Shown: positions 9,432 to 18,676, numbered from the stretch's first letter. The stretch is 64,000 bases of DNA from Ferruginibacter sp. (GCF_028288465.1 NZ_JAQBNR010000022.1:233525-297524); one strand, 5' to 3'. The notes: generated by a model not told the origin, from the sequence alone. A program made the numbers and translations.

Positions 9432-9836
9432 TCATTCAATAAACAGAGTAGTAACTTCAAGCCGGTTATTATCCGGATCCAGCGTTTCAAATTCATAGTA
9501 TCCATCGCCGGTTCTTCTCGGGCCGCTTAAAATAACAAAGCCGGCCGCTTTTAACTGCGCCGCTTTTTCTTCCACAGCCTGCATAGTATCCACACCAAAT
9601 GCCAGGTGAATTATTCCACGATGTTGTTTTACAATGGTGTCATTTAAATTGGGCGGAATGACGGGCATCTCCATAATTTCCAGCCGGGCACCGGATTTAA
9701 AACTTATAAAATAACTGTGAAACTGCTTTTTTTCGTTGGTGTATTTATCATTTGCAACACCATTAAAATACTGGATATAAAAATCTTTCAGCGCTTCCAG
9801 CTGATCCGTCCATATGGCAACGTGTTCTAAGGTCAT
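9432..9836 (-). CDS. VOC (glyoxalase/bleomycin resistance) family protein
   Basis: About 134 residues from MTLEHVAIWTDQLEALKDFY (9836). The longer frame adds 61 residues with no family likeness. Paired beta-alpha-beta-beta-beta modules are visible: TLEHVAIWT with a first metal-type His, RGIIHLAFGVD with a second His, and GDGYYEFETLDPDNNRLEV with the terminal Glu. This three-ligand pattern fits a metal-dependent VOC enzyme. Substrate unknown; glyoxalase-like or dioxygenase-like activity cannot be told apart here. Confidence 0.85.
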   Translation of the reverse strand: MTLEHVAIWTDQLEALKDFYIQYFNGVANDKYTNEKKQFHSYFISFKSGARLEIMEMPVIPPNLNDTIVKQHRGIIHLAFGVDTMQAVEEKAAQLKAAGFVILSGPRRTGDGYYEFETLDPDNNRLEVTTLFIE

Positions 9837-10075
9837 ATTTTTTATTTTACAAAGAAAGGATGTAATATATGCTGTAACCCCAATATTCTGAATGACTATT
9901 TTGTATTTTTTGGAGGACTTTTCAACTGCAACTTTATTGCAGGCCGGGCACTTTTTACCATGCGTATTCCGGTAAATACTTCGATCTCGAAAATACCGAA
10001 ATGGGAACAAAATAACCACCCTTTATTTTTAAGGTATTTTAAAATTGGCTACCTTGCTGCTATCAATTTCTTTTC

Positions 10076-10837
10076 ATGCGTAAGTTATTTTTATTCTCCC
10101 ATTTTGTTGCTATTTCTGTACTCATTTTATCCTGTCACTCCAGCTACCAGGCTAAATCGGTTCAATATAAAGACTACCGTATAACACAGGCGGATGCTGC
10201 AAAAACAAGCGGCAATGCGGATATCAATGCGCTGTTAAAGCCATACGCTGACAGTGTAAATAAAAGCATGAATGATGAAATTGCTGTTGCTGCCACCATG
10301 CTTGAAAAAAAGCAGCCTGAAGGCCCGCTGGGTGATGTACTGGCCGATGCAATGCTAGCTATGTCAAAAGAAAAATTTAATACACAAATTGATGCTGCTT
10401 TTATGAACTATGGCGGTATCAGGCTGTCGTCCATTCCTCCGGGTAGCATCACGCGGGGTAAGATATTTGAACTGTCGCCATTTGACAACAATATTGTTGT
10501 TTTGAAATTGAGCGGCAAAATTGTTTCTCAATTTTTAAATCATGTTGCCAGCAGAAATGGATGGCCCTGTGCCGGACTTTCTTTCCAGATAAAAAATAAG
10601 ACTGCTGTTAACATTGTGATTGCGGGCAAACCTTTTGATGAACAAAAAGAATACGTTTTTGCCTTGCCTGATTATGTAGCGAATGGCGGTGATGACTGCA
10701 CAATGTTTGCAGACATTCCCCAACAAAATATCGGCTATCTTTTACGGGATTCCATCTTACAATATTTTTTCAAACTACACAAAGAAGGAAAGCAAATTAC
10801 CGCTTCCAACGAAAACAGGATAACCAATGCAGAGTAG
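10076..10837 (+). CDS. 5'-nucleotidase C-terminal domain lipoprotein (split half)
   Basis: A 253-residue lipoprotein (signal ending LILSC near residue 20) made of the 5'-nucleotidase C-terminal, nucleotide-binding domain only. Visible are GPLGDVLADAMLAMSKEKF, FMNYGGIRLSSIPPGSITRGKIFELSPFDN (family motif, given in part) and YVFALPDYVANGGDDCTMF. The catalytic metallophosphatase half is the next gene, overlapping by 11 bases. In UshA-type enzymes both halves are one chain, so this is a gene-split arrangement. Role: periplasmic hydrolysis of nucleotides, probably together with the next protein. Confidence 0.9.
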   Translation: MRKLFLFSHFVAISVLILSCHSSYQAKSVQYKDYRITQADAAKTSGNADINALLKPYADSVNKSMNDEIAVAATMLEKKQPEGPLGDVLADAMLAMSKEKFNTQIDAAFMNYGGIRLSSIPPGSITRGKIFELSPFDNNIVVLKLSGKIVSQFLNHVASRNGWPCAGLSFQIKNKTAVNIVIAGKPFDEQKEYVFALPDYVANGGDDCTMFADIPQQNIGYLLRDSILQYFFKLHKEGKQITASNENRITNAE

Positions 10838-11768
10838 AAGAAAATTTTTACAACAAACCTCGCTTGCAGCAGCGGCACTCATTACTTCCAATTCATTGCT
10901 GGGCGAAACTAAGGGTGCAGCTGACATTACCAGGCTGACCATTTTACATACCAACGATGTGCATAGCCGCCTGGATCCCTTCCCGATGGATGGTGGTAAA
11001 AACCAGGGCTTGGGTGGTGTTGCAGCCAGGGCTGATTTGATAAAAAAAATCCGCAGTGAAGAACAGCATGTGTTGCTGCTGGATGCAGGTGATATTTTTC
11101 AGGGTACCCCCTATTTTAATTTATACAAAGGCGAGCCGGAAATGAAGGCAATGGCTGCCATGAACTACGATGCAGTCACAATGGGCAATCATGATTTTGA
11201 TGGCGGACTCGAAAACTTTGCCACACAACTACAGTTTGCCAACTTTCCCGTATTGCTGTGCAACTATGATTTCAGTGGCACACCGATGGAATCTAAATAC
11301 AAGCCCTATAAAATTTTCAACAAAGGGAAATTAAAAATTGGTGTTACTGGCCTGGGTATTGAAATGAAAGGCCTGGTGCCAGATGCACTGTATGGCAACA
11401 CCAAGTATCTTGACCCCGTAGCCAACTTAAACCGTACCGCAGCCATGCTGAAGAAAGAAAAAGGCTGCGACCTGGTAATTTGCTTAAGTCACCTGGGATA
11501 CAAATATGGGCCGGCCGAAAATAAAATCAGCGATGTTTTACTGGCTAAGGAAACTGAATATGTGGATTTAATTATTGGCGGACACACCCATACTTTTTTA
11601 GATGCACCGGTACTGGCAAAAAATAAAAACGGAGCCGATATTTTAATTAACCAGGTAGGCTGGGCGGGCATTATACTCGGCAGGTTAGATTTTGAATTTT
11701 CGAAACTGAAGGGTAAAAATTTATCCACTGCACATACGTTGGTTGTTGGTAAACGGGAAGCTGAATAA
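10827..11768 (+). CDS. Metallophosphatase, 5'-nucleotidase N-terminal half (Tat-exported)
   Basis: A 313-residue calcineurin-like metallophosphatase of the 5'-nucleotidase/UshA N-terminal domain. Metal motifs are TILHTNDVHSRLD, LLLDAGDIFQGTP, TMGNHDFDGG, LVICLSHLGYK and LIIGGHTHTFL. The N-terminus MQSRRKFLQQTSLAAAALI is a twin-arginine signal, unlike the Sec lipoprotein signal of its partner. The start codon lies inside the end of the previous gene (11-base overlap), so the pair is almost certainly translationally coupled. Together they reconstitute a UshA-like nucleotidase. Confidence 0.92.
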   Translation: MQSRRKFLQQTSLAAAALITSNSLLGETKGAADITRLTILHTNDVHSRLDPFPMDGGKNQGLGGVAARADLIKKIRSEEQHVLLLDAGDIFQGTPYFNLYKGEPEMKAMAAMNYDAVTMGNHDFDGGLENFATQLQFANFPVLLCNYDFSGTPMESKYKPYKIFNKGKLKIGVTGLGIEMKGLVPDALYGNTKYLDPVANLNRTAAMLKKEKGCDLVICLSHLGYKYGPAENKISDVLLAKETEYVDLIIGGHTHTFLDAPVLAKNKNGADILINQVGWAGIILGRLDFEFSKLKGKNLSTAHTLVVGKREAE

Positions 11769-11850
11769 ACGGGGCACTTTATAACCAACCGTTGCCAGCA
11801 CGGTATGGAGATCCAGTAAACAAAAGATCCGGCTTAAGCAGCCTGTCAAT

Positions 11851-12201
11851 CTATTGACCCTTTTGTTTTTTAGAAGGCTTCGCCAGCTTATTGTACTCCA
11901 ATGCCAGCTTTATCCAATACTCCAGTTTCTTTTTAGTACCCAAGGCTTCAATATCAACCCAGGCATATCCTTTCATTACTTTCTTTGTAAAATCCATTGG
12001 CCGGCAGCCTTCTTTTTCCATTACCTCATCCGCTACAGCCGGATCAAATCTTACCATCAATCTCTCCGGCCTCACACCAACGCACATTTTATCGTTCACC
12101 ATAAAACACACGCCACCGAACATTTTTTTCTCTTCTACATTTTTATAGGTAATGGCAATGATTTCTCTAACCCGGTCTATTAATTGTTTATCGGGTAACA
12201 T
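11851..12201 (-). CDS. TfoX N-terminal domain protein
   Basis: A 116-residue protein matching the TfoX/Sxy N-terminal domain: KKMFGGVCFMVNDKMCVGV, then LMVRFDPAVADEVM, then KGYAWVDIEALGTKKKLEYWI. The tail is lysine-rich (KLAKPSKKQKGQ). Stand-alone TfoX-N proteins in Bacteroidota have no established competence role. Convergent with the nucleotidase pair; the 82-base gap has no clear terminator. Confidence 0.85.
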   Translation of the reverse strand: MLPDKQLIDRVREIIAITYKNVEEKKMFGGVCFMVNDKMCVGVRPERLMVRFDPAVADEVMEKEGCRPMDFTKKVMKGYAWVDIEALGTKKKLEYWIKLALEYNKLAKPSKKQKGQ

Positions 12202-12226
12202 TGACGCTTCAAATTAATGTTGTGAA

Positions 12227-12595
12227 TTAATATTTTATCCACTCCGTATTCTGAATTGCAGAATACCGGTCGTAACAATCGTCCTGCAAAAGTTTTAGAG
12301 CTAACTTAGCGCCACTGATGGTAAACCCGTATTTTCCAGGGGTAGGGTCGCAACCACTTTGTCCATCAATTTTTATTAAGGTAAGTGACGTGTCTGACTT
12401 TGTATAAGTCATTCTTTCAATCATGGTGCTGTCAGCAACGGTATACACCAGAACAGTGTCCTTTCTAAAATCAATCGCCGTAGTGGTAGGCCCATTACTT
12501 AGCTGCAACGAAGTTTTCCACCTGGTATCCCGGAGTTGTGCAGTAATAGTTGTAAAAACAAATGCCGTCAAAGCAGATAATAATATCTTTTTCAT
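12227..12595 (-). CDS. Secreted small protein, unrecognised
   Basis: A 122-residue protein with a signal peptide (MKKILLSALTAFVFTTITAQ). The mature part reads like a small beta-barrel lipocalin-type domain (DTRWKTSLQLSNG, GKYGFTISGAKLALKLLQDDCYDR), with two Cys that could pair. No family is assigned. It lies 25 bases from the TfoX-N gene on the same strand and may be co-transcribed with it. Confidence 0.65.
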   Translation of the reverse strand: MKKILLSALTAFVFTTITAQLRDTRWKTSLQLSNGPTTTAIDFRKDTVLVYTVADSTMIERMTYTKSDTSLTLIKIDGQSGCDPTPGKYGFTISGAKLALKLLQDDCYDRYSAIQNTEWIKY

Positions 12596-12780
12596 TTTTG
12601 GTAATTTTTAAAGTGATGAATGTTACTAAAATTTTAATTAAACACCCCCTACAGAAGTTGTTAATAAATTCCGTTGCCGGTTAACTAAGAATAAATTTAA
12701 TGAAACCTGGGGATTTTTTCGATGAACACTTCTCGTCTATTATGCGATACCTCCTTCTTATACCCCAGTTATGGTGGACA

Positions 12781-13095
12781 TTACAATATTCTCCAAATTC
12801 TCAAGAATACAATTGTGATGGCGACTATGCTCAAAAGAAATGCAGTAAAGTTACAGGCATGCCAGCGTTTTACAGTCACCCAAACCAGACTCATTGAAAT
12901 GCCCCCTAATGCAACTACGTAATACTGATATCCAAATTGGTATAATTCCTTTAACCCGAACAGGGCGCTCGTTTTGCCACCTGATCTGGCATATTCCTGC
13001 GCTATAAGATAATTGATAAATAAAGTTGCGGCGATTGAAAGTATACTGATTACCATTGAAATGGCCAGAAACTTATTTGCCTTATTTTGATTCAT
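12781..13095 (-). CDS. Small membrane protein, unrecognised
   Basis: 104 residues with three hydrophobic helices (about 9-30, 55-73 and 83-102). The segment SALFGLKELYQFGYQYYVVALGG lies between the first two (given in part). I do not recognise the family. The codon pattern and clean start (MNQNKANKFLAISMV) support a real gene. The 185 bases downstream to the secreted protein show nothing notable. Confidence 0.6.
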   Translation of the reverse strand: MNQNKANKFLAISMVISILSIAATLFINYLIAQEYARSGGKTSALFGLKELYQFGYQYYVVALGGISMSLVWVTVKRWHACNFTAFLLSIVAITIVFLRIWRIL

Positions 13096-13156
13096 TTTGC
13101 AAGCAATAGCTTACCAAGTTGCAAGCTGTAAATTGTTTTGTTCTTCCATGTTAACA

Positions 13157-14101
13157 TCAATGATGATGCGCTTCACCGCAAACATCTTCAGCACAAATGT
13201 CAGTTTCTGTTTCCAATGTCGCGTGCTGTATATTCAGGTGTTCCAGCTTATGTTTTATTGTATGCTTTAGCTCACTTACCTGTGCGTTAGACAGTTCGTT
13301 TGCTATCACGATGTGCCCCGTCAATGCATTTTGAGTGGTACTGATGGCCCATACATGCAGGTGATGAAAATCTTTAACGCCGGCAGTTTTTAATACCGCT
13401 TCTTTTATTTTATGCAGGTCGGTATTATTGGGTACGCCATCCAGTGATAACCGCAAACTATCCCGCAGTAAACTCCAGGTACTGGCAATAATTACAAGGC
13501 AAATAATGATGCTGAGCAGCGGATCTATCCAGTACCAGTTGGTATAATAAATAACAATGCCGCCCGCAACCAAGCCTAGCGAAACCAATGCATCAGCAGC
13601 GAGGTGTAAGAAGGCTGCTTTTACGTTGATGTCTTTTTCCCGGTCGCGGAAAAACATAAATGCAGATACGCCGTTGATCACTATGCCGATGGCGGCAATG
13701 ATGGAAATAATTTTACCGGGTAATGGCTGGGGGTTACTGAAACGAAAAATGGCTTCATAGCCGATGGCACCAATCGAAACAAGCAATATCACCGCATTCA
13801 GCAATGAAATTAAAATAGACGATTTTTTAAACCCGTAAGTATATTTATCTGTTGATTTAGATTTCGATAATTTAAACGCTACCATCGCCAGCGCAAGCCC
13901 CGCGACATCCAAAAAATTATGCCCTGCATCTGACAATAAGGACAAGGAATTTATTTCTAATCCAATTATCACCTGTACAATAACATAGGCCAGGTTAAGC
14001 ACAATGCCAACAATAAATGCTTTGTTGATGCTGGTTATTTCAGGCACGTGGCTGTGACTGTGTCCAGCATGTGAATGATGATCTTTATGTTCGTGTGCCA
14101 T
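13157..14101 (-). CDS. Cation diffusion facilitator (CzcD/ZitB-like)
   Basis: A 314-residue CDF family exporter. The N-terminus is His-rich (HEHKDHHSHAGHSHSHV), six transmembrane helices span about 28-210, and the cytoplasmic dimer domain is at about 212-300. Metal-site motifs are LLSDAGHNFLDV in TM2 and FLHLAADALVSLG in TM5, the HxxxD/DxxxH-type pattern of Zn2+ transporters. A His-rich C-terminus (CGEAHHH) is also present. It exports Zn2+ or related divalent cations by proton antiport (family knowledge). Confidence 0.92.
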   Translation of the reverse strand: MAHEHKDHHSHAGHSHSHVPEITSINKAFIVGIVLNLAYVIVQVIIGLEINSLSLLSDAGHNFLDVAGLALAMVAFKLSKSKSTDKYTYGFKKSSILISLLNAVILLVSIGAIGYEAIFRFSNPQPLPGKIISIIAAIGIVINGVSAFMFFRDREKDINVKAAFLHLAADALVSLGLVAGGIVIYYTNWYWIDPLLSIIICLVIIASTWSLLRDSLRLSLDGVPNNTDLHKIKEAVLKTAGVKDFHHLHVWAISTTQNALTGHIVIANELSNAQVSELKHTIKHKLEHLNIQHATLETETDICAEDVCGEAHHH

Positions 14102-14235
14102 TGGTAAAATATCAAATGAACGTTAGTAAGTTAATTATGTTTCTGCAATATTAATTATCGAAATGTTATCAAAAGATCTTCTCTTCTATAGCCGTATCCT
14201 TTTCTTCTGTCACCGGATCAATTCAGCATTTCGTT

Positions 14236-15624
14236 TTATAAAATAGTGCCTTTTAAAATAACGGCCGCGATGGTAAAATAAATCACCAGGCCTGTTACAT
14301 CTACCAATGTTGCCACCAGCGGAGCAGATGAGGTGGCCGGATCCAACTTTAATCTTTTAAGCAAAATTGGTATCATGGAACCGCTTAATGTACCCCACAT
14401 AACAATACCGATTAACGAAAGGAAAATGGTAACCGCAAGCAAAAACCAATGTACACCGTAATTGTACAAATGCAGCTTTTGCCAAACAGTAATCCGAATA
14501 AAACCGATAGTCCCTAAAATAAAGCCCAGTGTGAGGCCGGATAAAATCTCCCGCCGCATTACAAACCACCAGTCTTTTGCAGTCAGTTCTTTTAACGCCA
14601 TTGCACGGATAATCAGTGTGGCCGCCTGTGAACCACAGTTGCCACCACTTGAGATAATCAACGGCACAAACAAGGCCAGTACCACCGCTTTGGAAATTTC
14701 CTGGTCAAAATAGCCCATAGCAGTTGCAGTCAGCATTTCGCCCACAAATAAAATAATCAGCCAGGTTGCTCTTTTCCTGATGAGCGAAAAAAAAGCAGTT
14801 TTTACATAAGGATAATCCAGCCCTTCCACACCACCAAAATTCTGAATTTCTTTCGTGTCTCTCTGTTCAGCCACATCAAGTACGTCATCTACCGTTAACA
14901 CACCCAGCAATACATTATCCGCATTGGTAACAGGCAGTACTACCCTGTCGTATTCTTTAAATTTGGCTACCGCATCTTCTTTAGTGTCGGTCATTTTAAG
15001 GCTTACACAAAAACCATCCAGTATCTCACTTACTTTTTTTTCGGGATCATTCAATACAAAACGGCGAACAGGGATATCATCCACCAGTTTGCCTTCCTTA
15101 TCCACCACATAAATTACATTGGCGGCTTCTGTATCCTGGTGATTTTTTCTTAAATACTTGCGTGCTTCGTCAATGGTTATCTCCGGTACAATCGTAGCAA
15201 AATCTGTATTGATCAAACGGGCGACACTGTTTTCAGGATAACCCAAAATATCATGCACCGCATCCCTGTTTTTATCATTCAGCAATGCCAGAAAAGCAGA
15301 ACGCTCCACCCCTTTCAGTGACGAATAAAAGGCGATCCGGTCGTCCGATATCAGCTGATTTAAAATAAAAGAAGCTCGTGACGTAGTAAGTTTATGTACA
15401 ATCTTTTTTTGCAACAAATTATCCAGGTAGGGAAAAACCATTGTCTGCGTACTGGTAGGTAGCGAACGGAAAGCCTGGACAGCATTGTCATCCGGTACCG
15501 ATGACAGCATTTTTGCCACTTCAGCAGGATGCACACTTTTACTGTTTACACCAAAATGCAACAGGCTGCTGAAATCACCTTTTATTATTTTTTTGCTGAT
15601 TTCTTTCAAATTTAAATGCATCAT
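14236..15624 (-). CDS. mgtE: Magnesium transporter MgtE
   Basis: A 462-residue MgtE family Mg2+ channel. Residues about 1-140 form the N-terminal superhelical domain (HPAEVAKMLSSVPDD). Two CBS domains occupy about 145-265 (FATIVPEITIDEARKYLRKN, VVLPVTNADNVLLGVLTVDD). Five transmembrane helices follow from about 285 to the end, with the typical FVPLIISSGGNCGSQAATLI and AMALKELTAKDW segments. The length is normal for the family. No Mg-sensing riboswitch was recognised upstream. Confidence 0.95.
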   Translation of the reverse strand: MMHLNLKEISKKIIKGDFSSLLHFGVNSKSVHPAEVAKMLSSVPDDNAVQAFRSLPTSTQTMVFPYLDNLLQKKIVHKLTTSRASFILNQLISDDRIAFYSSLKGVERSAFLALLNDKNRDAVHDILGYPENSVARLINTDFATIVPEITIDEARKYLRKNHQDTEAANVIYVVDKEGKLVDDIPVRRFVLNDPEKKVSEILDGFCVSLKMTDTKEDAVAKFKEYDRVVLPVTNADNVLLGVLTVDDVLDVAEQRDTKEIQNFGGVEGLDYPYVKTAFFSLIRKRATWLIILFVGEMLTATAMGYFDQEISKAVVLALFVPLIISSGGNCGSQAATLIIRAMALKELTAKDWWFVMRREILSGLTLGFILGTIGFIRITVWQKLHLYNYGVHWFLLAVTIFLSLIGIVMWGTLSGSMIPILLKRLKLDPATSSAPLVATLVDVTGLVIYFTIAAVILKGTIL

Positions 15625-15921
15625 AAATAAAAGATTGGAGCAATTAAAAAAATTGGCGTGAAGGTAGCCAAAATGATGTTATTGAATTGCAAACAGCAGG
15701 TAGGTGTACCACTTTCTAATTTAAGTTAGCCGCAAGCCCCTGCTTCGATATCTTTGCCTGAAAGAAGCACGTAAAAAAGGAATACCGGCTGCAATTTCAA
15801 TCAACGGAAATGTTTTAACATTTTAGTTCAAATGAATGGCTTTGTTTATGCAAGGGTAATCATTTGAAGTTTACATTTGTAAAACCACCCACTTATAAAG
15901 TGTTGACCAATCCAATGTAAT
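15625..15921 (+). promoter_or_regulatory. Divergent spacer with a candidate -7 element for the START gene
   Basis: The 297-base divergent region holds TACATTTG at 15872-15879, a perfect TAnnTTTG element 43 bases before the START-domain gene. I found no good TTTG at the usual -33 spacing and no CRP/FNR-like dyad. The rest shows nothing definable. Confidence 0.35.
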
Positions 15922-16569
15922 ATGAAATTTACTTCCATTTTTTTATTATTGAGCCTGGTGTTACTTGCCACCGCAAAAAGCCAGGATGGCTGGAATTTGA
16001 AGAAGGATAAAAATGGTATTAAAGTCTTTTCCAAAAAATCGGACAAATTTAAATTTGATCAGTTAAAGGTTGAATGCGTGCTGGATGGCAAAGTATCACA
16101 GCTGGCAGCTGTTTTGCTGGATGTTGACAATCAGTACCAATGGGTATATAAAACCAACAAATCGCAGTTACTGAAAGAGATGGGCGAAGGAGACGTTTTG
16201 TATTACAGCGAGATTGCCTGCCCCTGGCCTTTTGAAAACCGCGACCTGGTTGTCAGGATGAACATTGCCCAAAACGCTTTTAATAAAGTAGTAACCATTG
16301 AAGCAAAAAATGTGAACGATTATCTGCCTGCAAAAGATAAGCTGGTAAGAATTAATTATTCCAATGCACAGTGGACAGTTACCCCAATCAGCAGCAGCCA
16401 GCTGAAAGTAGAGTATACCATTGAGGTTGATCCCGGGAATAATGTGCCCGCCTGGTTATTGAATATGTTCGCCAGCAACGGCCCTTACGAATCATTTGTT
16501 AACCTGCGTGAAAAAATGAAATTAGCTCCCTACGCTGAAGCGAAATTCTCTTTTTTATCCGATAATTAA
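15922..16569 (+). CDS. Secreted START-domain lipid-binding protein
   Basis: A 215-residue protein with a signal peptide (MKFTSIFLLLSLVLLATAKSQ) followed by a single START/SRPBCC fold: GWNLKKDKNGIKVFSKKSD, VLLDVDNQYQWVYKTNKS, SEIACPWPFENRDLVVRM. The last 40 residues carry the amphipathic helix that caps the ligand cavity (GPYESFVNLREKMKL). START folds bind a lipid or other hydrophobic ligand; the ligand is unknown. Stand-alone secreted START proteins are frequent in Bacteroidota. Confidence 0.88.
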   Translation: MKFTSIFLLLSLVLLATAKSQDGWNLKKDKNGIKVFSKKSDKFKFDQLKVECVLDGKVSQLAAVLLDVDNQYQWVYKTNKSQLLKEMGEGDVLYYSEIACPWPFENRDLVVRMNIAQNAFNKVVTIEAKNVNDYLPAKDKLVRINYSNAQWTVTPISSSQLKVEYTIEVDPGNNVPAWLLNMFASNGPYESFVNLREKMKLAPYAEAKFSFLSDN

Positions 16570-16766
16570 GTGTTTACCTGATAACACAGCAAAAAATTAA
16601 ACAAGTTCTAAAATTCGAAGTTTAACTACACCTGTTTCGCTCTTGTTTGTAGTATTTTCAACGTATGCAATGTTACTTTTATACCAGGCTTTAAACTGGC
16701 ATAAAAACGTGCGAGAGCGCAGTAGTTAAAAAGCTATTAATAGATTATCCTAAAATCCATCCAACC

Positions 16767-16976
16767 ATGACTAAAACTGAAAAAGAAAATTGGCTCACTG
16801 AAAAGGAAGCCGCGGCAATCATCGAATTGCCAGCAGCATTTTTCCGGCAACTGGTAATGACAGGCCCTTTGAAAGGCGTTGTAAATTACCTGGCCTATAA
16901 AAGCGACAGGTACCGATACAACAAAATCGACATTGAGAATTATATATTCGAAGATTCATTTTTTGCACGATTATAA
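16767..16976 (+). CDS. Orphan excisionase-like winged-helix protein
   Basis: 69 residues. WLTEKEAAAIIELPAAFFRQ followed by YRYNKIDIENYI matches the excisionase/MerR-type minimal DNA-binding pattern (LT.KEAA..L....., then R.....DIE.YL). There is no integrase, transposase or phage gene nearby. The gene has its own terminator (17019-17047). It may be a stand-alone DNA-bending regulator or the relic of a lost mobile element. Confidence 0.6.
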   Translation: MTKTEKENWLTEKEAAAIIELPAAFFRQLVMTGPLKGVVNYLAYKSDRYRYNKIDIENYIFEDSFFARL

Positions 16977-17018
16977 AGGTTCACTTTTTCATTACAAACA
17001 AGGTGGGTTAATCACCGG

Positions 17019-17047
17019 AGGCAGTTGCAGCAGCCAACTGCCTTTTT
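17019..17047 (+). terminator. Rho-independent terminator after the excisionase-like gene
   Basis: AGGCAGTTG (17019-17027) pairs with CAACTGCCT (17035-17043) around a 7-base loop and runs into TTTTT. This is a strong plus-strand terminator. Confidence 0.85.
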
Positions 17048-17232
17048 ATTTAATACCACAAGCCTGTCCCCCCAATTTGCTTCACTTTCATTGGTGTTAC
17101 CAATTATACCGGCTATCTCCTGCTACCATACCCATTATAAGTGCAGTTTGAAAATAAAAAAAGCGATAACCTGTTGTTTTAATTAAATAATAGCTGAAGT
17201 TTGTTATAGTTCCCACTTCAATTGATTACTTA

Positions 17233-18585
17233 ATGAACCAACCTATTTCGACAGAACAGGGCGACATCAACGCGAGCCCGTTGCGCAAGGCCTATTCAGA
17301 TAGCCTGGATGAGCAGACAAAGCACTGGATAAAAGAAGACGCCAGCTATTTTTTGCACCAGGCACTGAGCACTCCGGTGATGAATGTATTGAGTAAAACA
17401 GAAGGGCCGTTTATTCACGATCTTAATGGCAAAGCATACCTTGATCTGCATGGCAATGGCGTACACAATGCCGGCTTCAGCAATCCGGATGTTATAAAGG
17501 CGGTAATAGAACAATTACAGCAATCACTTGCGTTTACGCCTCGCCGTTATACTAACATTCCCGCAATACAACTGGCAAAGAAACTGGTGGAAGTAACACC
17601 CGTCGGACTGGACAGGGTTTTGTTTTGCCCCGGAGGTTCTGAAGCCATTGAAATGGCCCTGATGCTTGCCAAACAGGTAACAGGGAAATGGAAGACAATC
17701 TCTTACTGGGATGCTTACCATGGCACCGGCTTCCAGGCATCCAGCGTTGGTGGAGAAGAACATTTCAGCACCGGCAATGGCCCGATGGTGCCGGGTAATT
17801 TTCATGTGGAGTTCCCCAACTATTACCGTAATCCCTGGGGCTGGACGGATGAAGAAGCTATTGATAAAGAATACCTGCGCCAGATAAAAATTATCCTGCA
17901 GCGCAACCCTGATATGGCTGCAATTATTGGAGAACCCATTTCGGCAACACCGGTTGTGCCGTCAAAGAATTACTGGCTGCAGGTGCAGGAACTGTGCAAT
18001 CAATATGGCATGCTGCTGATTTTTGATGAGATCATTGAAGGGTTTGGCCGCACGGGCAAACTGTTTGCCAGCGAACACTTTGTTACACCCGATGTGCTGG
18101 TACTTGGTAAAACGCTTGGTGGTGGCTTGCTGCCTTTTGCTGGTATTGTTACCAGAGAAGAGTACAATGTATTACAACATCGCTCCATCGGGCATTTTAC
18201 ACACGAAAAAAATCCGTTATGCGCAACGGCCGGCCTTGCCACTATCAATTATTTAGAAGAACATGCGGTGGTGCAAAATGCCGCAGACATGGGCGATTAC
18301 TTAATGGACCAGTTGCTGGCACTTAAAGAGCTGTATCCCTTAATTGGAAATATTGCGGGCAAGGGGTTGCACATGGGGATTGATCTGGTAAAAGATCAAA
18401 CAACAAAAGAAAGAGCCTGTAAAGAAGCAGAAGAGCTGATGTATTTTTGCATGAATGAAGGTGTTGCCTTTAAACTGATTGAAGGAAACATAATTACCAT
18501 AAGGCCAGCGCTGACAATCACAAAAGATCATTGTGATATGATTGTAACTGCACTGAGAAAAGGTTTTGAAAATATAACACGATAA
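17233..18585 (+). CDS. PLP-dependent class III aminotransferase-family enzyme, PbfA-like
   Basis: A 450-residue fold-type I PLP enzyme. The N-terminus (EQGDINASPLRKAY ... EDASYFLHQALSTP) resembles the (R)-1-hydroxy-2-aminoethylphosphonate ammonia-lyase PbfA branch as I remember it. PLP features are visible: CPGGSEAIEMAL, LIFDEIIEGFGRTG with the cofactor Asp, and LVLGKTLGGGLLP with the Schiff-base Lys. No phosphonate catabolism partner (phnW, phnY, phnX) is in the window, so the substrate is uncertain; an ordinary omega-aminotransferase is the alternative. Confidence 0.75.
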   Translation: MNQPISTEQGDINASPLRKAYSDSLDEQTKHWIKEDASYFLHQALSTPVMNVLSKTEGPFIHDLNGKAYLDLHGNGVHNAGFSNPDVIKAVIEQLQQSLAFTPRRYTNIPAIQLAKKLVEVTPVGLDRVLFCPGGSEAIEMALMLAKQVTGKWKTISYWDAYHGTGFQASSVGGEEHFSTGNGPMVPGNFHVEFPNYYRNPWGWTDEEAIDKEYLRQIKIILQRNPDMAAIIGEPISATPVVPSKNYWLQVQELCNQYGMLLIFDEIIEGFGRTGKLFASEHFVTPDVLVLGKTLGGGLLPFAGIVTREEYNVLQHRSIGHFTHEKNPLCATAGLATINYLEEHAVVQNAADMGDYLMDQLLALKELYPLIGNIAGKGLHMGIDLVKDQTTKERACKEAEELMYFCMNEGVAFKLIEGNIITIRPALTITKDHCDMIVTALRKGFENITR

Positions 18586-18648
18586 GCAGCAAAACCGCTA
18601 TCCTGTAATTGCTCTTTAAGATTTCGAAATATGACTGGCCTAAAATAC

Positions 18649-18676
18649 AACACCCGGCGATGAACGCCAGGTGTTT
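18649..18676. terminator. Hairpin between convergent aminotransferase and hydrogenase genes
   Basis: AACACCCGGCG and CGCCAGGTGTT form a stem with one C/A mismatch around ATGAA. No T-run follows directly. A second, looser pairing (AAACGGG at 18725-18731 with CCCGTTT at 18761-18767, then a T-run) lies downstream and could end plus-strand transcripts. Confidence 0.5.

Noticed and set aside
9069..9435. Two overlapping minus-strand frames between cupin and VOC genes
   Set aside because: No motif, inconsistent frames; at best a decayed gene, not supportable.
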